Shown here piece by piece: positions 9,962 to 18,349 of a stretch of 64,000 nucleotides of DNA. Source of the stretch: UTCFX2 sp963726375. GTDB taxonomy: Bacteria; Chloroflexota; Anaerolineae; Anaerolineales; UBA4823. The notes under the pieces are model-generated. The model did not search any database and had not been told where the DNA came from. It saw nothing but the letters and a program-made list of their open reading frames with translations. The first letter of the stretch is position 1. Each line of letters begins with the position of its first letter. The position numbers and the translations under genes are program-made. The stretch covers positions 124,001 to 188,000 of the forward strand of contig CAVSCE010000011.1 in assembly GCA_963726375.1 (NCBI GenBank), read 5' to 3'.

Positions 9962-10426
9962 TTATTCCACGTCCGAGTAAGTCCAATAACGGTTTGCAAA
10001 GAAATTCCAAAACATGACGATCACCACGGCGATCGCGAGCGTGACATTATCGGCGATGGTTTTCGCGTTCAACACCCCGACGATTTCGGCATGATATCGA
10101 ACAGCAATCTTCTCCAACCATGGCTGCAGGAAAGCCAGGATTGGCACCCGAATCACGAGCCCTGTTACGCTGATGATGAAAAACTGGGCAAGCTGTGAAG
10201 TAATCGCTTTACTGCGCGAGTCCGGATAGGTCCAGTAGCGGTTCCAGGTGAAATTGCTCAGGATCGCTGCAATGAATGAGATCGTCCCTGCCAGGACCAA
10301 GGGCGCGTTGAAGAGCTGGATGAGCAGGTTCGAGATGCCGAAATCGATCACCGCGCCGATGATTCCAACCACCGCGAACCGCAAAAAGCGTGTCCGCTCG
10401 CGAGGGTTTCCAAGTATCGCAGTCAT
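9962..10426 (-). CDS. GtrA family membrane protein
   Basis: 154 residues with four predicted transmembrane segments, the typical GtrA layout. The two NRYWTY motifs (FTWNRYWTYPD and FFANRYWTYSD), each at the end of a hydrophobic segment, are characteristic. Family members are thought to help move polyprenyl-linked sugars across the membrane for cell-surface glycans. The start ATG overlaps the restored stop of the UDP-glucuronate decarboxylase gene (ATGA at 10423-10426), so the two are translationally coupled and probably work together in surface polysaccharide synthesis. Confidence 0.85.
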   Translation of the reverse strand: MTAILGNPRERTRFLRFAVVGIIGAVIDFGISNLLIQLFNAPLVLAGTISFIAAILSNFTWNRYWTYPDSRSKAITSQLAQFFIISVTGLVIRVPILAFLQPWLEKIAVRYHAEIVGVLNAKTIADNVTLAIAVVIVMFWNFFANRYWTYSDVE

Positions 10427-11383
10427 GGAATGCCCAGCTCATTTTTAAAGTACGGGATGGTGCGGAGCAGCCCTTCTTCCAGGCTGATTTTCTGGTTCCC
10501 AATTAAGGATCTGGCGGGCGCGGCTGATATCCGGCTGCCGCCGTTGAGGATCGCTCTCGGTGCGCGCTCCAGGCATGAAGATGATCCCTGCCGGGTTCCC
10601 CGTCAGCCGATTGATCGTTTCCGCAAATTCCAGGATGCTCGTTTCGACCGGATTACCGATATTGACAGGCTCGTTCTCGTCGGACAGCAGGAGTCGGTAA
10701 ATCCCTTCGACGAGATCATCGACATAGCAAAAGCTTCGGGTTTGCCCTCCGTCCCCATAAACGGTCAGCGGTTCATGGCAGATCGCCTGCTTCAGGAAAT
10801 TTGGCACGACCCGCCCATCATCGATGTGCATCCTTGGTCCATATGTGTTGAAAATCCGGACGATGCGAGTGTTCACCCCATGAAAGCGGTGGTAAGCCAT
10901 CGTGAGCGCTTCGGCAAACCGCTTGGCTTCGTCGTAAACCGAGCGTTCGCCGATCGGATTGACATGCCCCCAATAGCTCTCTTTCTGCGGGTGTTCCAAT
11001 GGATCGCCGTAGATCTCGCTCGTCGAAGCCAGCAGGAAGCGAGCCCCATCGGCGTAAGCGACGCCGAGCGTGTTGTGGGTTCCAAGCGCTCCAGCTTTCA
11101 TCGTCTGGATCGGCAGGTTGACATATCCGAAGGGGGATTGTTCGTTTGGGCTGGCTGGTGATGCGAAATGCATGACGGCTTCAACGGCCCCGGCAACAAA
11201 AATGAAGTTTGAAACATCATGGCGGATAAAGGAAAAATTGGGGTCCCCCGCCAGATGAGCCAGGTTGGCAGGCCTGCCGGTGATGAAATTGTCCATCCCA
11301 ACCACCTGGTGGCCTTCACGAATCAACCGGTCAGAAAGGTGTGAACCCAAAAAGCCTGCAGCGCCTGTGATAAGAACACGCAT
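10423..11383 (-). CDS. UDP-glucuronic acid decarboxylase (UDP-xylose synthase), frameshifted near the 3' end
   Basis: An extended-SDR enzyme making UDP-xylose from UDP-glucuronate. The NAD-binding motif TGAAGFLGSH lies at residues 6-15, and the catalytic Ser/Thr and YxxxK are at about T121 and Y150/K154 (SVYDEAK). RIFNTYGPRM, GDGGQTRSFCYVDD and PDISRARQILNWEP are typical of UXS. The raw frame ends at 10445 with a non-homologous tail. Dropping one base at about 10493 restores ILNWEPKISLEEGLLRT and a stop at 10423-10425, about 319 residues in total. This restored stop overlaps the gtrA start by ATGA, which supports the correction. It could be a related nucleotide-sugar epimerase, but the PDISRA context favours UXS. 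Confidence 0.88.
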
Positions 11384-11401
11384 CTGAAATCCTTTGTGAA
11401 T

Positions 11402-13166
11402 TTATTGCCAGAGGGCGCGTACGGTCAGCCCGTCGCCGGTTATTTGGACGCTTTTTCCATCTGACGCATCCACGATCCACAGATTACCTTGATAGATGAC
11501 AGCCAGGGCAAAATGATCGCTTTCTGTCAGCGGAGCGGGCGACCAGTCGCCCCAGAACTGCTGCGGTTCCATCCCCGAGTTTTCTTCCGCCGGGAAGAGC
11601 CGGCGGCGGTTCGATCCGTCCCGGTCGATTACCATCAGGGCATACCGGCTGGTCTCGCTCTGATCTGGAAACAGCGCCTGCAGGATAGGCGACCTGGTAA
11701 TCTACGCTTCCAGACTGTTCCTGCAGCGGCGACGCAAGTGGATAAGAAAACATGCCTGTCTGCGAGACAAGGTGCAGGGTAGGGCCTCTGTCCAGCAGCA
11801 AAGCCGTCAAATCGAATGCTTGCGATTCCTCGGGATTGGCAGCGCCTGATTGAGCAACATGGTCAAGGGTGTAAATCGCTTTTCCGTCCGGTCCCCAGGT
11901 GATCCCTGGCACCCAGGCCCAGTCTGCATGAGTTTGGAGCGGCAGGATGTTCAGCGTGGTTGTCATGATCCCGGTTCGATAATCGACGATCCCGACCGAG
12001 TCAGGCCTGGCAAATGCGAGCGACCTGCCGTCCGGCGCCCAGGAAAAATTCGTCCCCCACCACCCATAGACTCCGCCGGAGTTTGGCTCAATTACCGTAG
12101 TCCATTTTGTCGTCCAACCGCTGGAGCTGAAGTTCAGCTGCTGCAGGTCGTTGTTCGCCTGCCATCCAGGCGCTGCCTGGCGCGGTTCGACGGTCGAGAA
12201 TACCACGCGCGTGCTCGAACCGGGGTACCAATCCGCAAAGCTGACGACGTTCTTCACGCCGAGGTCGACAGGATCAGGGCTGGGCTCGGAAAGTCCCGCT
12301 TCGAAGGTTGGGATCTTAGCTGCCCACAGGCCGTTGATCTGGCCTTCCTCATCTGTTTTTCGGGTGAAAAGCAGCCAATCACCGTCAGCAGAGACCGAGA
12401 ATACTCTTCCATCCAGGTCGCCGGCTGTCAGAACAGTTTTTCGATTGGCCGTGTTCCCTTCGATCATCCAGACATTCCCATCGCGGAGGTAGAAGAGCCT
12501 GCCGGGGATGTCTACAGGCGCAAACGGCGTCTGGACGCCGATCATTCGAATTTCCGGTTGGGGTTCTTCTACAATCACTGATTTAACCGGGATGGGTTGA
12601 TTGGACACCTGCACGCCGTCTTCAGAAACCCTGCGGTAGGTGATTTCCTGAATACCGTTCTTGCCTTTCTGGATTAATACTTCTTTTTCTACGGGCAGGG
12701 ATTCATTTCGTAGGGTCTGCTGTTCGTAAGGGATCGCAACCTGCTCTACTTCGAAGGTTTCACTCACGCGCACCAGCCGAACCTTTGCGCCTTCGCCCAG
12801 GAGCGAATATACCGGAGGGTCGGTCCGGTCGAGAGCTCCGAGCTTCAACCCGGCCTGATCGAGTACCTGCTGAACGGTGCTGCCCGAAGGAACCTCGAGT
12901 GTAATCTTTGACCCGTCTGCCGCCAGCTCAACCTGGATCAGGGTCTGGGCAGGGCGAGGCTGGGAGCAGCTTGTGAGCATGAGAACGCAGAATAATCCAA
13001 TAAGGAGTGTTGCCAGTGCTGACCTGAGCCAGGCGCTCTTTTCCCAGCTGTTTTGATTGATTGGACTGGGTGTAGAATTTTGTCGGGATTCCATAGAGCG
13101 AAAAAGCCTGCTCCAGGAGAAAAGGTTTAAACGGGATTTCTGGATGGAGAAAGAGCGCCGGCGCAT
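11402..13166 (-). CDS. Lipoprotein with DUF348/G5-type N-terminal domains and a TolB-like beta-propeller; one frameshift
   Basis: About 587 residues once an extra base at 11683-11684 is removed; the restored junction reads VDYQVAYLQALFPDQ. A hydrophobic segment ends in LMLTSCSQP, a lipobox with Cys at about residue 67 counted from the first ATG. An internal ATG at 13094 would give a more usual signal length. Next comes a ubiquitin-like DUF348 module (residues about 76-130) and a G5-like segment (about 130-190: VAIPYEQQTL, GKNGIQEITYRRV). The rest carries WD40/TolB-like repeats (GDWLLFTRK, WAPDGRSLAFARPD, WGPDGKAIYTLD). Probably a surface protein that binds cell-wall polymer or monitors the envelope; the exact role is unknown. 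Confidence 0.65.
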
Positions 13167-13243
13167 AGGGTTAGATCGTCATTCCAGATGGTATAATCAC
13201 GCCTTGAGTCAACTGATTTGAAGCATTTTTATTTTATTGCCAA

Positions 13244-13828
13244 TCAGCGAGATTGAGCGATGATCGTGATTTTTCCATCTGCGATCGTAATTTCCTTAAT
13301 AAACAGGTTGCTGGCTGTAGCCTCCAGCTCGGCCTGCAGAGCCTGGTCCAGTTGGGCTGTCACCTGATCGAGCATCGACTGCGGAATCGGGAACGGACCG
13401 AGTTTGCCGCTGAGGATTTCTGTGTGCGGGTGGCCATCAGCATCCACGTTGATCTTCACCGTGATGACGACCGGGAGGCTGAGGCCATCCTGGTTGGCAT
13501 CCCCCGAGATCGTGATTATGCCATCGTCCAGCTGGATATTCAGGTTCTGAATGCGGTTTTCACCGCTTGCCTGAAGTTCTTCGTTCGCAGTAGCAGTAAG
13601 CTGTGCTTCGGTGAGCAGAAGCGTGACGTCCCCTCCGCTTACACCGGTTGCAATCGCTTCGTTTATCTGTTTTTCCACCGCTTCGACATCTACGGCAGAC
13701 GGTGGGGTCGGGGTCTCCGTTGCGGCTTTTGGCAAATTAAAATTACATGCCAACCCGGCGCAGATTACGGCGGAAATCGCCAGGAGACCGTACAACTTGC
13801 GTTTCTTTAACATTCGTTTCAACTCCAT
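13244..13828 (-). CDS. Small lipoprotein, function unknown
   Basis: 194 residues. A basic N-terminus (LKKRKLYG) is followed by a hydrophobic stretch and the lipobox AGLAC at about residues 24-28, then a Thr/Pro linker (TETPTPPSAVD). The mature part alternates amphipathic helices and beta strands (LNIQLDDGIITISGDAN, VVITVKINVDADG, FIKEITIADGKITIIAQ), a pattern seen in lipid- or sterol-binding domains of the LmeA/DUF2993 type, but I cannot confirm membership. A second in-frame ATG lies five codons in, with GGAG about eight bases upstream, and may be the real start. It is transcribed away from scpB, sharing a short divergent intergenic region. Confidence 0.6.
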   Translation of the reverse strand: MELKRMLKKRKLYGLLAISAVICAGLACNFNLPKAATETPTPPSAVDVEAVEKQINEAIATGVSGGDVTLLLTEAQLTATANEELQASGENRIQNLNIQLDDGIITISGDANQDGLSLPVVITVKINVDADGHPHTEILSGKLGPFPIPQSMLDQVTAQLDQALQAELEATASNLFIKEITIADGKITIIAQSR

Positions 13829-13863
13829 TCTTCTACACCAGTACCGCTGAATTGTATCATAGC

Positions 13864-14480
13864 ATGAGCGACTTTACTTTTACCGAAAACACCCCCCACT
13901 CAGCCAGCCCGAATTCTGTTGAGCCTGCTGAGAACCCATCTCCGGAGATCATCGAACCGCTTGGAGCATACCTTGAAGCACTCCTGTTCGTCGCTCCAGG
14001 AGAGGTCAACCCGTCCCAGCTGGCTTCTGCATTGGATGTCCCGTTGAGTGATGTCGAAGCTGCGCTGGAGGAGCTTGGTGCCAGTTATGAGTCCGCAGGC
14101 TCGGGGCGCGGTCTGCGCCTGCAGCGCTTTCGGGGCCGAGTTCCAGCTGACCACATTCCCGCCTGCCTCCCCGTTTATTGAGGTCTTTCTCGGCCTCGAA
14201 ATCGAGCAGCCGGTTGAGCCGAGCCGCGCTGGAGACGCTTGCGATTATCTTTTACCGCCAGCCGGTCACGCGACCGCAGATCGATTTAATCCGAGGTGTG
14301 AATTCCGACGGTGTCCTGCGAAGCCTGCTGCTGAAGGGCTTGATCCAGGAAGTCGGCCGCGCCGAAGCTCCCGGCCGCCCGATCTTGTACAGTGCTACCG
14401 CCGAATGCCTCCAGTATTTCGGCTTGAGCTCGCTTTCCGAGCTGCCGCCGCTGAGCCTGGATGAGGAAGAACTGGATTGA
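13864..14480 (+). CDS. scpB: Segregation and condensation protein B, two inserted bases
   Basis: ScpB is the winged-helix partner of the SMC-ScpA complex that organises and segregates the chromosome. The gene is read in three frames. Removing one T from TTT at 14128-14130 and one A from AAA at 14199-14201 gives a continuous protein of about 204 residues. It contains LEALLFVAPGEVNPSQLA, RLQRFGAEFQLTTFP, RLSRAALETLAIIFYRQPV, TRPQIDLIRGV and the C-terminal GRPILYSATAECLQYFGL, all ScpB hallmarks. No scpA is in the window. No good ribosome binding site precedes the ATG; a TATCAT box lies only 3 bp upstream. Confidence 0.92.
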
Positions 14481-14614
14481 TGAAGGGTCAATTACTAATT
14501 ACATTTTTTCCCTGGATGATTTGTTGTCTTCTCAGAATTGAAGGATCAGTCAGGTACTATTAGGAAATTTATTTCTTAGAAAACTATATAATCAATTTAT
14601 TAATGGAGATTTTG

Positions 14615-15670
14615 ATGATTTTAATATCTCTAAAACCCCGCTTTCGAACGATGCAAGCAATTTTGATGGTCATGATCGCTATTCTCGCGATTGGCTGCGG
14701 CGCAGGCGCAGTTGAAGCGGTTCCGACCGCAGAGCCTGCTGTATCTGCCGCGGCAACCGAACAGGTCCCTGCCGGGATGCCCCCACTGCCGGAGGGAGTA
14801 ACGCCGGACGGACCGATGCCGGCCATGATGCCTGAGACAAAAGCGACGCCTGCCTACAGTGACATCCCTTACGCCACCGTTTCAGACGCTCAAAAACTGG
14901 ATATTTATCTTCCTGAAGGGGATGGCCCTTTTCCACTGGTGATCGCCGTGCACGGCGGCGGTTTCATGATGGGTGACAAAGCCAGCCCGGATGCGATCAG
15001 CGGTACCGATCAGCTGCTGGCAAGCGGTTTTGCAGTTGCGAGCATCAACTACCGCCTCAGCGGGGAAGCTCTGGCGCCTGCTCAGATTCAGGATGTGAAA
15101 GCCGCAGTTCGCTTCCTGCGGGCGAACGCAGCCGAATACAAACTTAATCCGGAAAAATTTGGCGCCTGGGGTGGATCGGCAGGCGGGAGCCTGGTTTCCC
15201 TGTTGGGAACATCCTGCGGCGAAGCGGCGCTGGAAGGACAGGAGCTGGGCAATACCGATCAATCCAGCTGCGTGCAGGCTGTGGTGGACTGGTATGGCCC
15301 GATCGATTTTCTCACAATGGACGAGCAATTTGCAGGCACAAGCTGCCCGGCAAATCACAATGAAGCATCCTCTCCCGAATCGCTACTGGTGGGTGGTCCC
15401 GTTCAGGAAAATCAGGATCTGGCCAGGCTTGTCAACGCGATGAGTTATGCGAGCCCAGATGACCCGCCTTTTTTCATCCAACATGGAACCAACGACTGCA
15501 ACGTTCCGCCGGCGCAGAGCCAGAACCTTTATGATGCGCTCAAATCTGTTATCGGTGCTGAGAATACGACCCTGACCTTCATTCAAGGAGCCGGTCACGG
15601 GGGGGCTGAATTTGTTGATCCGGTGAATATGCAGCTGATCGTTGATTTCTTCAACAAAACCTTGAAATAG
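14615..15670 (+). CDS. Alpha/beta-hydrolase (esterase-like) lipoprotein
   Basis: An exported hydrolase of the hormone-sensitive-lipase/BD-FAE type. The frame opens at 14603, but the ATG at 14615 has GGAG six bases upstream (within the first codons of the longer frame) and a TATAAT box at 14587-14592. A signal peptide ends in the lipobox-like LAIGC, then an Ala/Pro-rich linker. The oxyanion motif HGGGF, the nucleophile elbow GGSAGG (Ser in GxSxG), the acidic residue near NDCNVPP and the catalytic His in QGAGHGG form the triad region. The C-terminus IVDFFNKTLK completes the fold. The substrate is unknown; acetylxylan, feruloyl or other ester groups are possible. Confidence 0.85.
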   Translation: MILISLKPRFRTMQAILMVMIAILAIGCGAGAVEAVPTAEPAVSAAATEQVPAGMPPLPEGVTPDGPMPAMMPETKATPAYSDIPYATVSDAQKLDIYLPEGDGPFPLVIAVHGGGFMMGDKASPDAISGTDQLLASGFAVASINYRLSGEALAPAQIQDVKAAVRFLRANAAEYKLNPEKFGAWGGSAGGSLVSLLGTSCGEAALEGQELGNTDQSSCVQAVVDWYGPIDFLTMDEQFAGTSCPANHNEASSPESLLVGGPVQENQDLARLVNAMSYASPDDPPFFIQHGTNDCNVPPAQSQNLYDALKSVIGAENTTLTFIQGAGHGGAEFVDPVNMQLIVDFFNKTLK

Positions 15671-15709
15671 TCCTTCCTGTAAGCTTGCGCACTCGCCATC
15701 ATAGCTATC

Positions 15710-15748
15710 AAAAGCACGAGGTCGATGATCATCGGCCTCGTGCTTTTT
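15710..15748. terminator. Bidirectional rho-independent terminator
   Basis: An 11-bp perfect stem (AAAGCACGAGG at 15711-15721 with CCTCGTGCTTT at 15736-15746) with A-rich and T-rich flanks, placed between the esterase gene and the converging minus-strand gene that ends at 15769. It can terminate transcripts from both sides. Confidence 0.9.
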
Positions 15749-15768
15749 AGTCGAATGCTTGACGATCG

Positions 15769-16351
15769 CTAAGCGCCGCCGCGCCCGGCCCACATCGGCC
15801 GTCCGGTCGAATCTCGGATATTCAGGCTCGCTCCGCTGTTAAGGTTTTCGATCCCGGCTACCGCCAAAACGCTGTATGGATCAGAGAAACCGGTCACTTT
15901 GAGCTGGTCGCCCACCTGCAGTGAAAAACTTGCCTCCTGAATAAACTGCAGGGTTCGGCCTGAAATCTCAATTGTCTGCCCATCGGCGGTCTTGAGGCTG
16001 ACCAGGTCGCTTGCCACCGCTTCGACTGTCGCGTCCATGGAGACCCAATCTGCAGCCTCCCCCTGCCCGCCGCTCTGCTCTGCGTCCGACCTGCCGCGGC
16101 CGGAGCCTCTGCCCTGACCCTGCCCACCGCCCTGGCCTCTGCCTTCGCCGCGATCCCCGTATCCTCCCAGACCGCTGTCGGGCTCGCTTTCTGGTCTGCC
16201 TGTTTCCTGGCGGCTTTCGACTGGTTGGCTGGCGAATTCAGCGCGGCGCGAGTCCGCTGCCTGTCTTTGCTTGCGTCCGGTTAATTGCCCCAAAGATCAG
16301 CATTCCGATGAAAACTGCCAGCAGTGTACCGATGAAGATTTTCTTGAACAT
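15769..16351 (-). CDS. Membrane-anchored Gly/Arg/Gln-rich protein with an OB-fold-like C-terminal domain; one frameshift
   Basis: An ATG at 16351, with a perfect GGAGG five bases upstream, opens a frame reading MFKKIFIGTLLAVFIGMLIFGAI, a single N-terminal membrane anchor, which soon stops. An indel near 16260-16275 joins it to the long frame, about 194 residues. After the anchor comes a low-complexity segment rich in Gly, Gln and Arg (GGYGDRGEGRGQGGG), then about 80 residues of beta-rich sequence (MDATVEAVASDLVSLKTADG, QTIEISGRTLQFIQEA, VGDQLKVTGFSDP) resembling the OB-fold of DUF5666/YgiW-like exported proteins. It follows the DUF4405 membrane protein by 60 bp and is probably co-transcribed with it. 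Function unknown. Confidence 0.65.
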
Positions 16352-16411
16352 TTTTTCCTCCAGTATTTGTTATCGATTTTTTTGTTTCAATGCCTGCGTC
16401 GAATTGTGAAA

Positions 16412-17035
16412 TCAAAGTACGGGCTGGTTGGACGGCAGCTCAGCCAGCCGCGGCGAACGTCGACCTGATCTAAAAATGCTGCGGGTGACTTTGGTCACCC
16501 AGCTCCAGTGGATGGCGAGGTGGAGCACGGCAGCGATCGTCAGGATGACGCCGGACCAGGTATGGATCACATCCCAGGCAGTCCGGGTAAAGATGACCGT
16601 GGTGTTCGTAATCCCACCTCCTCCTGGAAAGAACAGGAAATACACTGCGCTGAGCGAAGCTGACAGGAAGCTAATTCCAACGATCGTATTCAGGATCAGG
16701 TTCCAGCGGCCGCGCCAGTTCATGGTTGCGCGCTGTCCGGTCAATTCCTTCCAGGCCCGTTTAGCCATGTTGGCTACCCAGCTCCAGTGAAGCGTCAGGT
16801 GGACGGCAGCAATCGTTATCATCGCGATGCCTCCCCACATGTGAAGATCATCCCAGGTATGCCGCTCAAATAAAATGGTGATCCCATACATCGGGTTTCG
16901 GCCCCCCTGGAAGCCCCCTGCCGGCAGGTAGAGGAAATAAATCCCGGAGATCATTGCGATCAGCGCGCTGATCCCCAGCCCGGAATCGATCATCCAGTTG
17001 TTTCTTGTTTTCTTGGATACGTTGATTTTTACCAT
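16412..17035 (-). CDS. DUF4405 (cytochrome b561-like) membrane protein with duplicated four-helix unit
   Basis: 207 residues from the ATG at 17035, which has GGAG seven bases upstream; the frame extends to 17077. The protein consists of two similar halves. Each has a hydrophobic helix, a loop with a glycine-rich motif, the pattern WDDLHMWGG or WDVIHTWSG, and then a helix ending VHLTLHWSWV or LHLAIHWSWV. The repeated, regularly spaced histidines are candidate heme b ligands. The family is assumed to carry electrons in the membrane. The partner at 15769-16351 is likely in the same operon. Confidence 0.8.
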   Translation of the reverse strand: MVKINVSKKTRNNWMIDSGLGISALIAMISGIYFLYLPAGGFQGGRNPMYGITILFERHTWDDLHMWGGIAMITIAAVHLTLHWSWVANMAKRAWKELTGQRATMNWRGRWNLILNTIVGISFLSASLSAVYFLFFPGGGGITNTTVIFTRTAWDVIHTWSGVILTIAAVLHLAIHWSWVTKVTRSIFRSGRRSPRLAELPSNQPVL

Positions 17036-17234
17036 TCTAAAACTCCATTGCCATTCTTTGATTATATTGATCTTCAAATCTTATCCTGCGGATGTGTAGG
17101 ACTTGTGAAGATGATTTGCAGATTCTATGATTTTCCTTCAAATTCTGGAGAGAGTTCTGACCAAAGCAGTCTTTATAAGCCCACCCCTTATCGAATGGGT
17201 TGGGGTGCGGGCGAACACCCCTTGTTTAATAGGT

Positions 17235-17240
17235 TATAAT
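17235..17240 (+). promoter_or_regulatory. -10 box of the pseudouridine synthase gene; leaderless-type arrangement
   Basis: A perfect TATAAT ends 8 bp before the GTG at 17249, so the expected transcription start falls at or next to the start codon. No convincing TTGACA is seen 16-18 bp upstream. Confidence 0.6.
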
Positions 17241-17248
17241 TGCCCATC

Positions 17249-18277
17249 GTGGAAGAACGTCTGCAAAAAATCATGGCACAAGCCGGGATTGGCTCTCGAA
17301 GATACTGCGAAGAGCTGATCTCAGCCGGCCGCGTTACGGTAAATGGAAAGCCAGCTGAGCTGGGGATGAAGGCTGACCCAATGCAGGACCGCGTCCTGGT
17401 CGATGCTCAACCCCTCGCGCTCCCAGAGACCCTGATCTACCTCGCCATTTATAAACCGCGCGGCGTGCTCTCGACGGTCAGCGCTCCCGATCCTCGACCT
17501 ACGATCCGTGACCTGGTCGATTTACCCGGGAACTTCTATCCGGTCGGCCGGCTGGACGTGGACAGCGAAGGACTGATGCTGCTCACGAATGACGGCGACC
17601 TCGCCAACCGGCTTACCCACCCACGCTACGGTCATGAGAAGGAATACCGGGTCCTCGTCGCCCGCCGTCCGGACGACCAGCAGCTCCAGACCTGGCGTCG
17701 GGGTGTTGTCCTGCCGGATGGTTACCGGACCGCACCCGCAGAAGTCAGCACGGCTCAGCCGTCGGGAAAAGGAATGTGGCTGCGGGTTGTATTGAAAGAG
17801 GGCCGTAAACGCCAGATCCGCGAAACCGGTTCTACTCTGGGTTTGCCGGTGGTCAAGATCATCCGTGTCCGGATTGGAAGCCTGTATCTGGGAGAGCTGA
17901 AACCGCGCCAGTGGCGGGCGCTGAGTGCAGACGAGGTCAAAGACCTTCAGAGTGGAAAAAAGCCGATTGCCGTTCCCAGGCGCCGGCCGCCTCGGGTACA
18001 TACCCGCCAGGCTGACACCGCCTCACAAAACCGGTCTGCTTCCTCCAGACCATCGGATAAACGGGAATCGACACACCGTACTTCTTCCAAAGGGACTTCC
18101 CCAAAAGGGGCGTCTTACGGGCGGTCTTCTTCCGGACGCCCGCCCTCATCTCGAAGCGCACATCCCCGTCCATCATCGGGTAAACCTCCTTCCAGGCGGA
18201 AACCGACTGGGGGAAAGCCGTCTGTTCCAAAGGCGCATCCATCCCCTCAAAAAACCAGCCGGAGCAAAAAACCCTGA
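17249..18277 (+). CDS. RsuA/RluB-family 23S rRNA pseudouridine synthase with a long basic tail
   Basis: 342 residues from GTG 17249. A TTG further upstream at 17240 overlaps the -10 box and cannot be the start of a transcript made from it. An N-terminal S4 domain (RLQKIMAQAGIGSRRYCEELI, in two parts, residues about 4-50) is followed by the catalytic domain with YKPRGVLST and PVGRLDVDSEGLMLLTNDG; Asp in GRLDVDSEGL is the nucleophile. QIRETGSTLGLPVVKIIRVRIG is the usual C-terminal motif. The last 90 or so residues are an extra Ser/Arg/Lys/Pro-rich disordered tail (SSSGRPPSSRSAHPRPSS), common in this family and likely RNA-binding. RluB is the best guess for the target site. Confidence 0.88.
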   Translation: MEERLQKIMAQAGIGSRRYCEELISAGRVTVNGKPAELGMKADPMQDRVLVDAQPLALPETLIYLAIYKPRGVLSTVSAPDPRPTIRDLVDLPGNFYPVGRLDVDSEGLMLLTNDGDLANRLTHPRYGHEKEYRVLVARRPDDQQLQTWRRGVVLPDGYRTAPAEVSTAQPSGKGMWLRVVLKEGRKRQIRETGSTLGLPVVKIIRVRIGSLYLGELKPRQWRALSADEVKDLQSGKKPIAVPRRRPPRVHTRQADTASQNRSASSRPSDKRESTHRTSSKGTSPKGASYGRSSSGRPPSSRSAHPRPSSGKPPSRRKPTGGKPSVPKAHPSPQKTSRSKKP

Positions 18278-18349
18278 TCCATCTCGTTCCCCGAAAGTTT
18301 AGAAGCTCCCGACATAAAGAGGTATGAACTCAATTTCGAGGTTGATCGT

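Noticed and set aside
13855..13860. TATCAT box as a leaderless promoter of scpB
   Set aside because: It ends only 3 bp before the ATG, so a transcript starting 6-8 bp downstream would miss the start codon.
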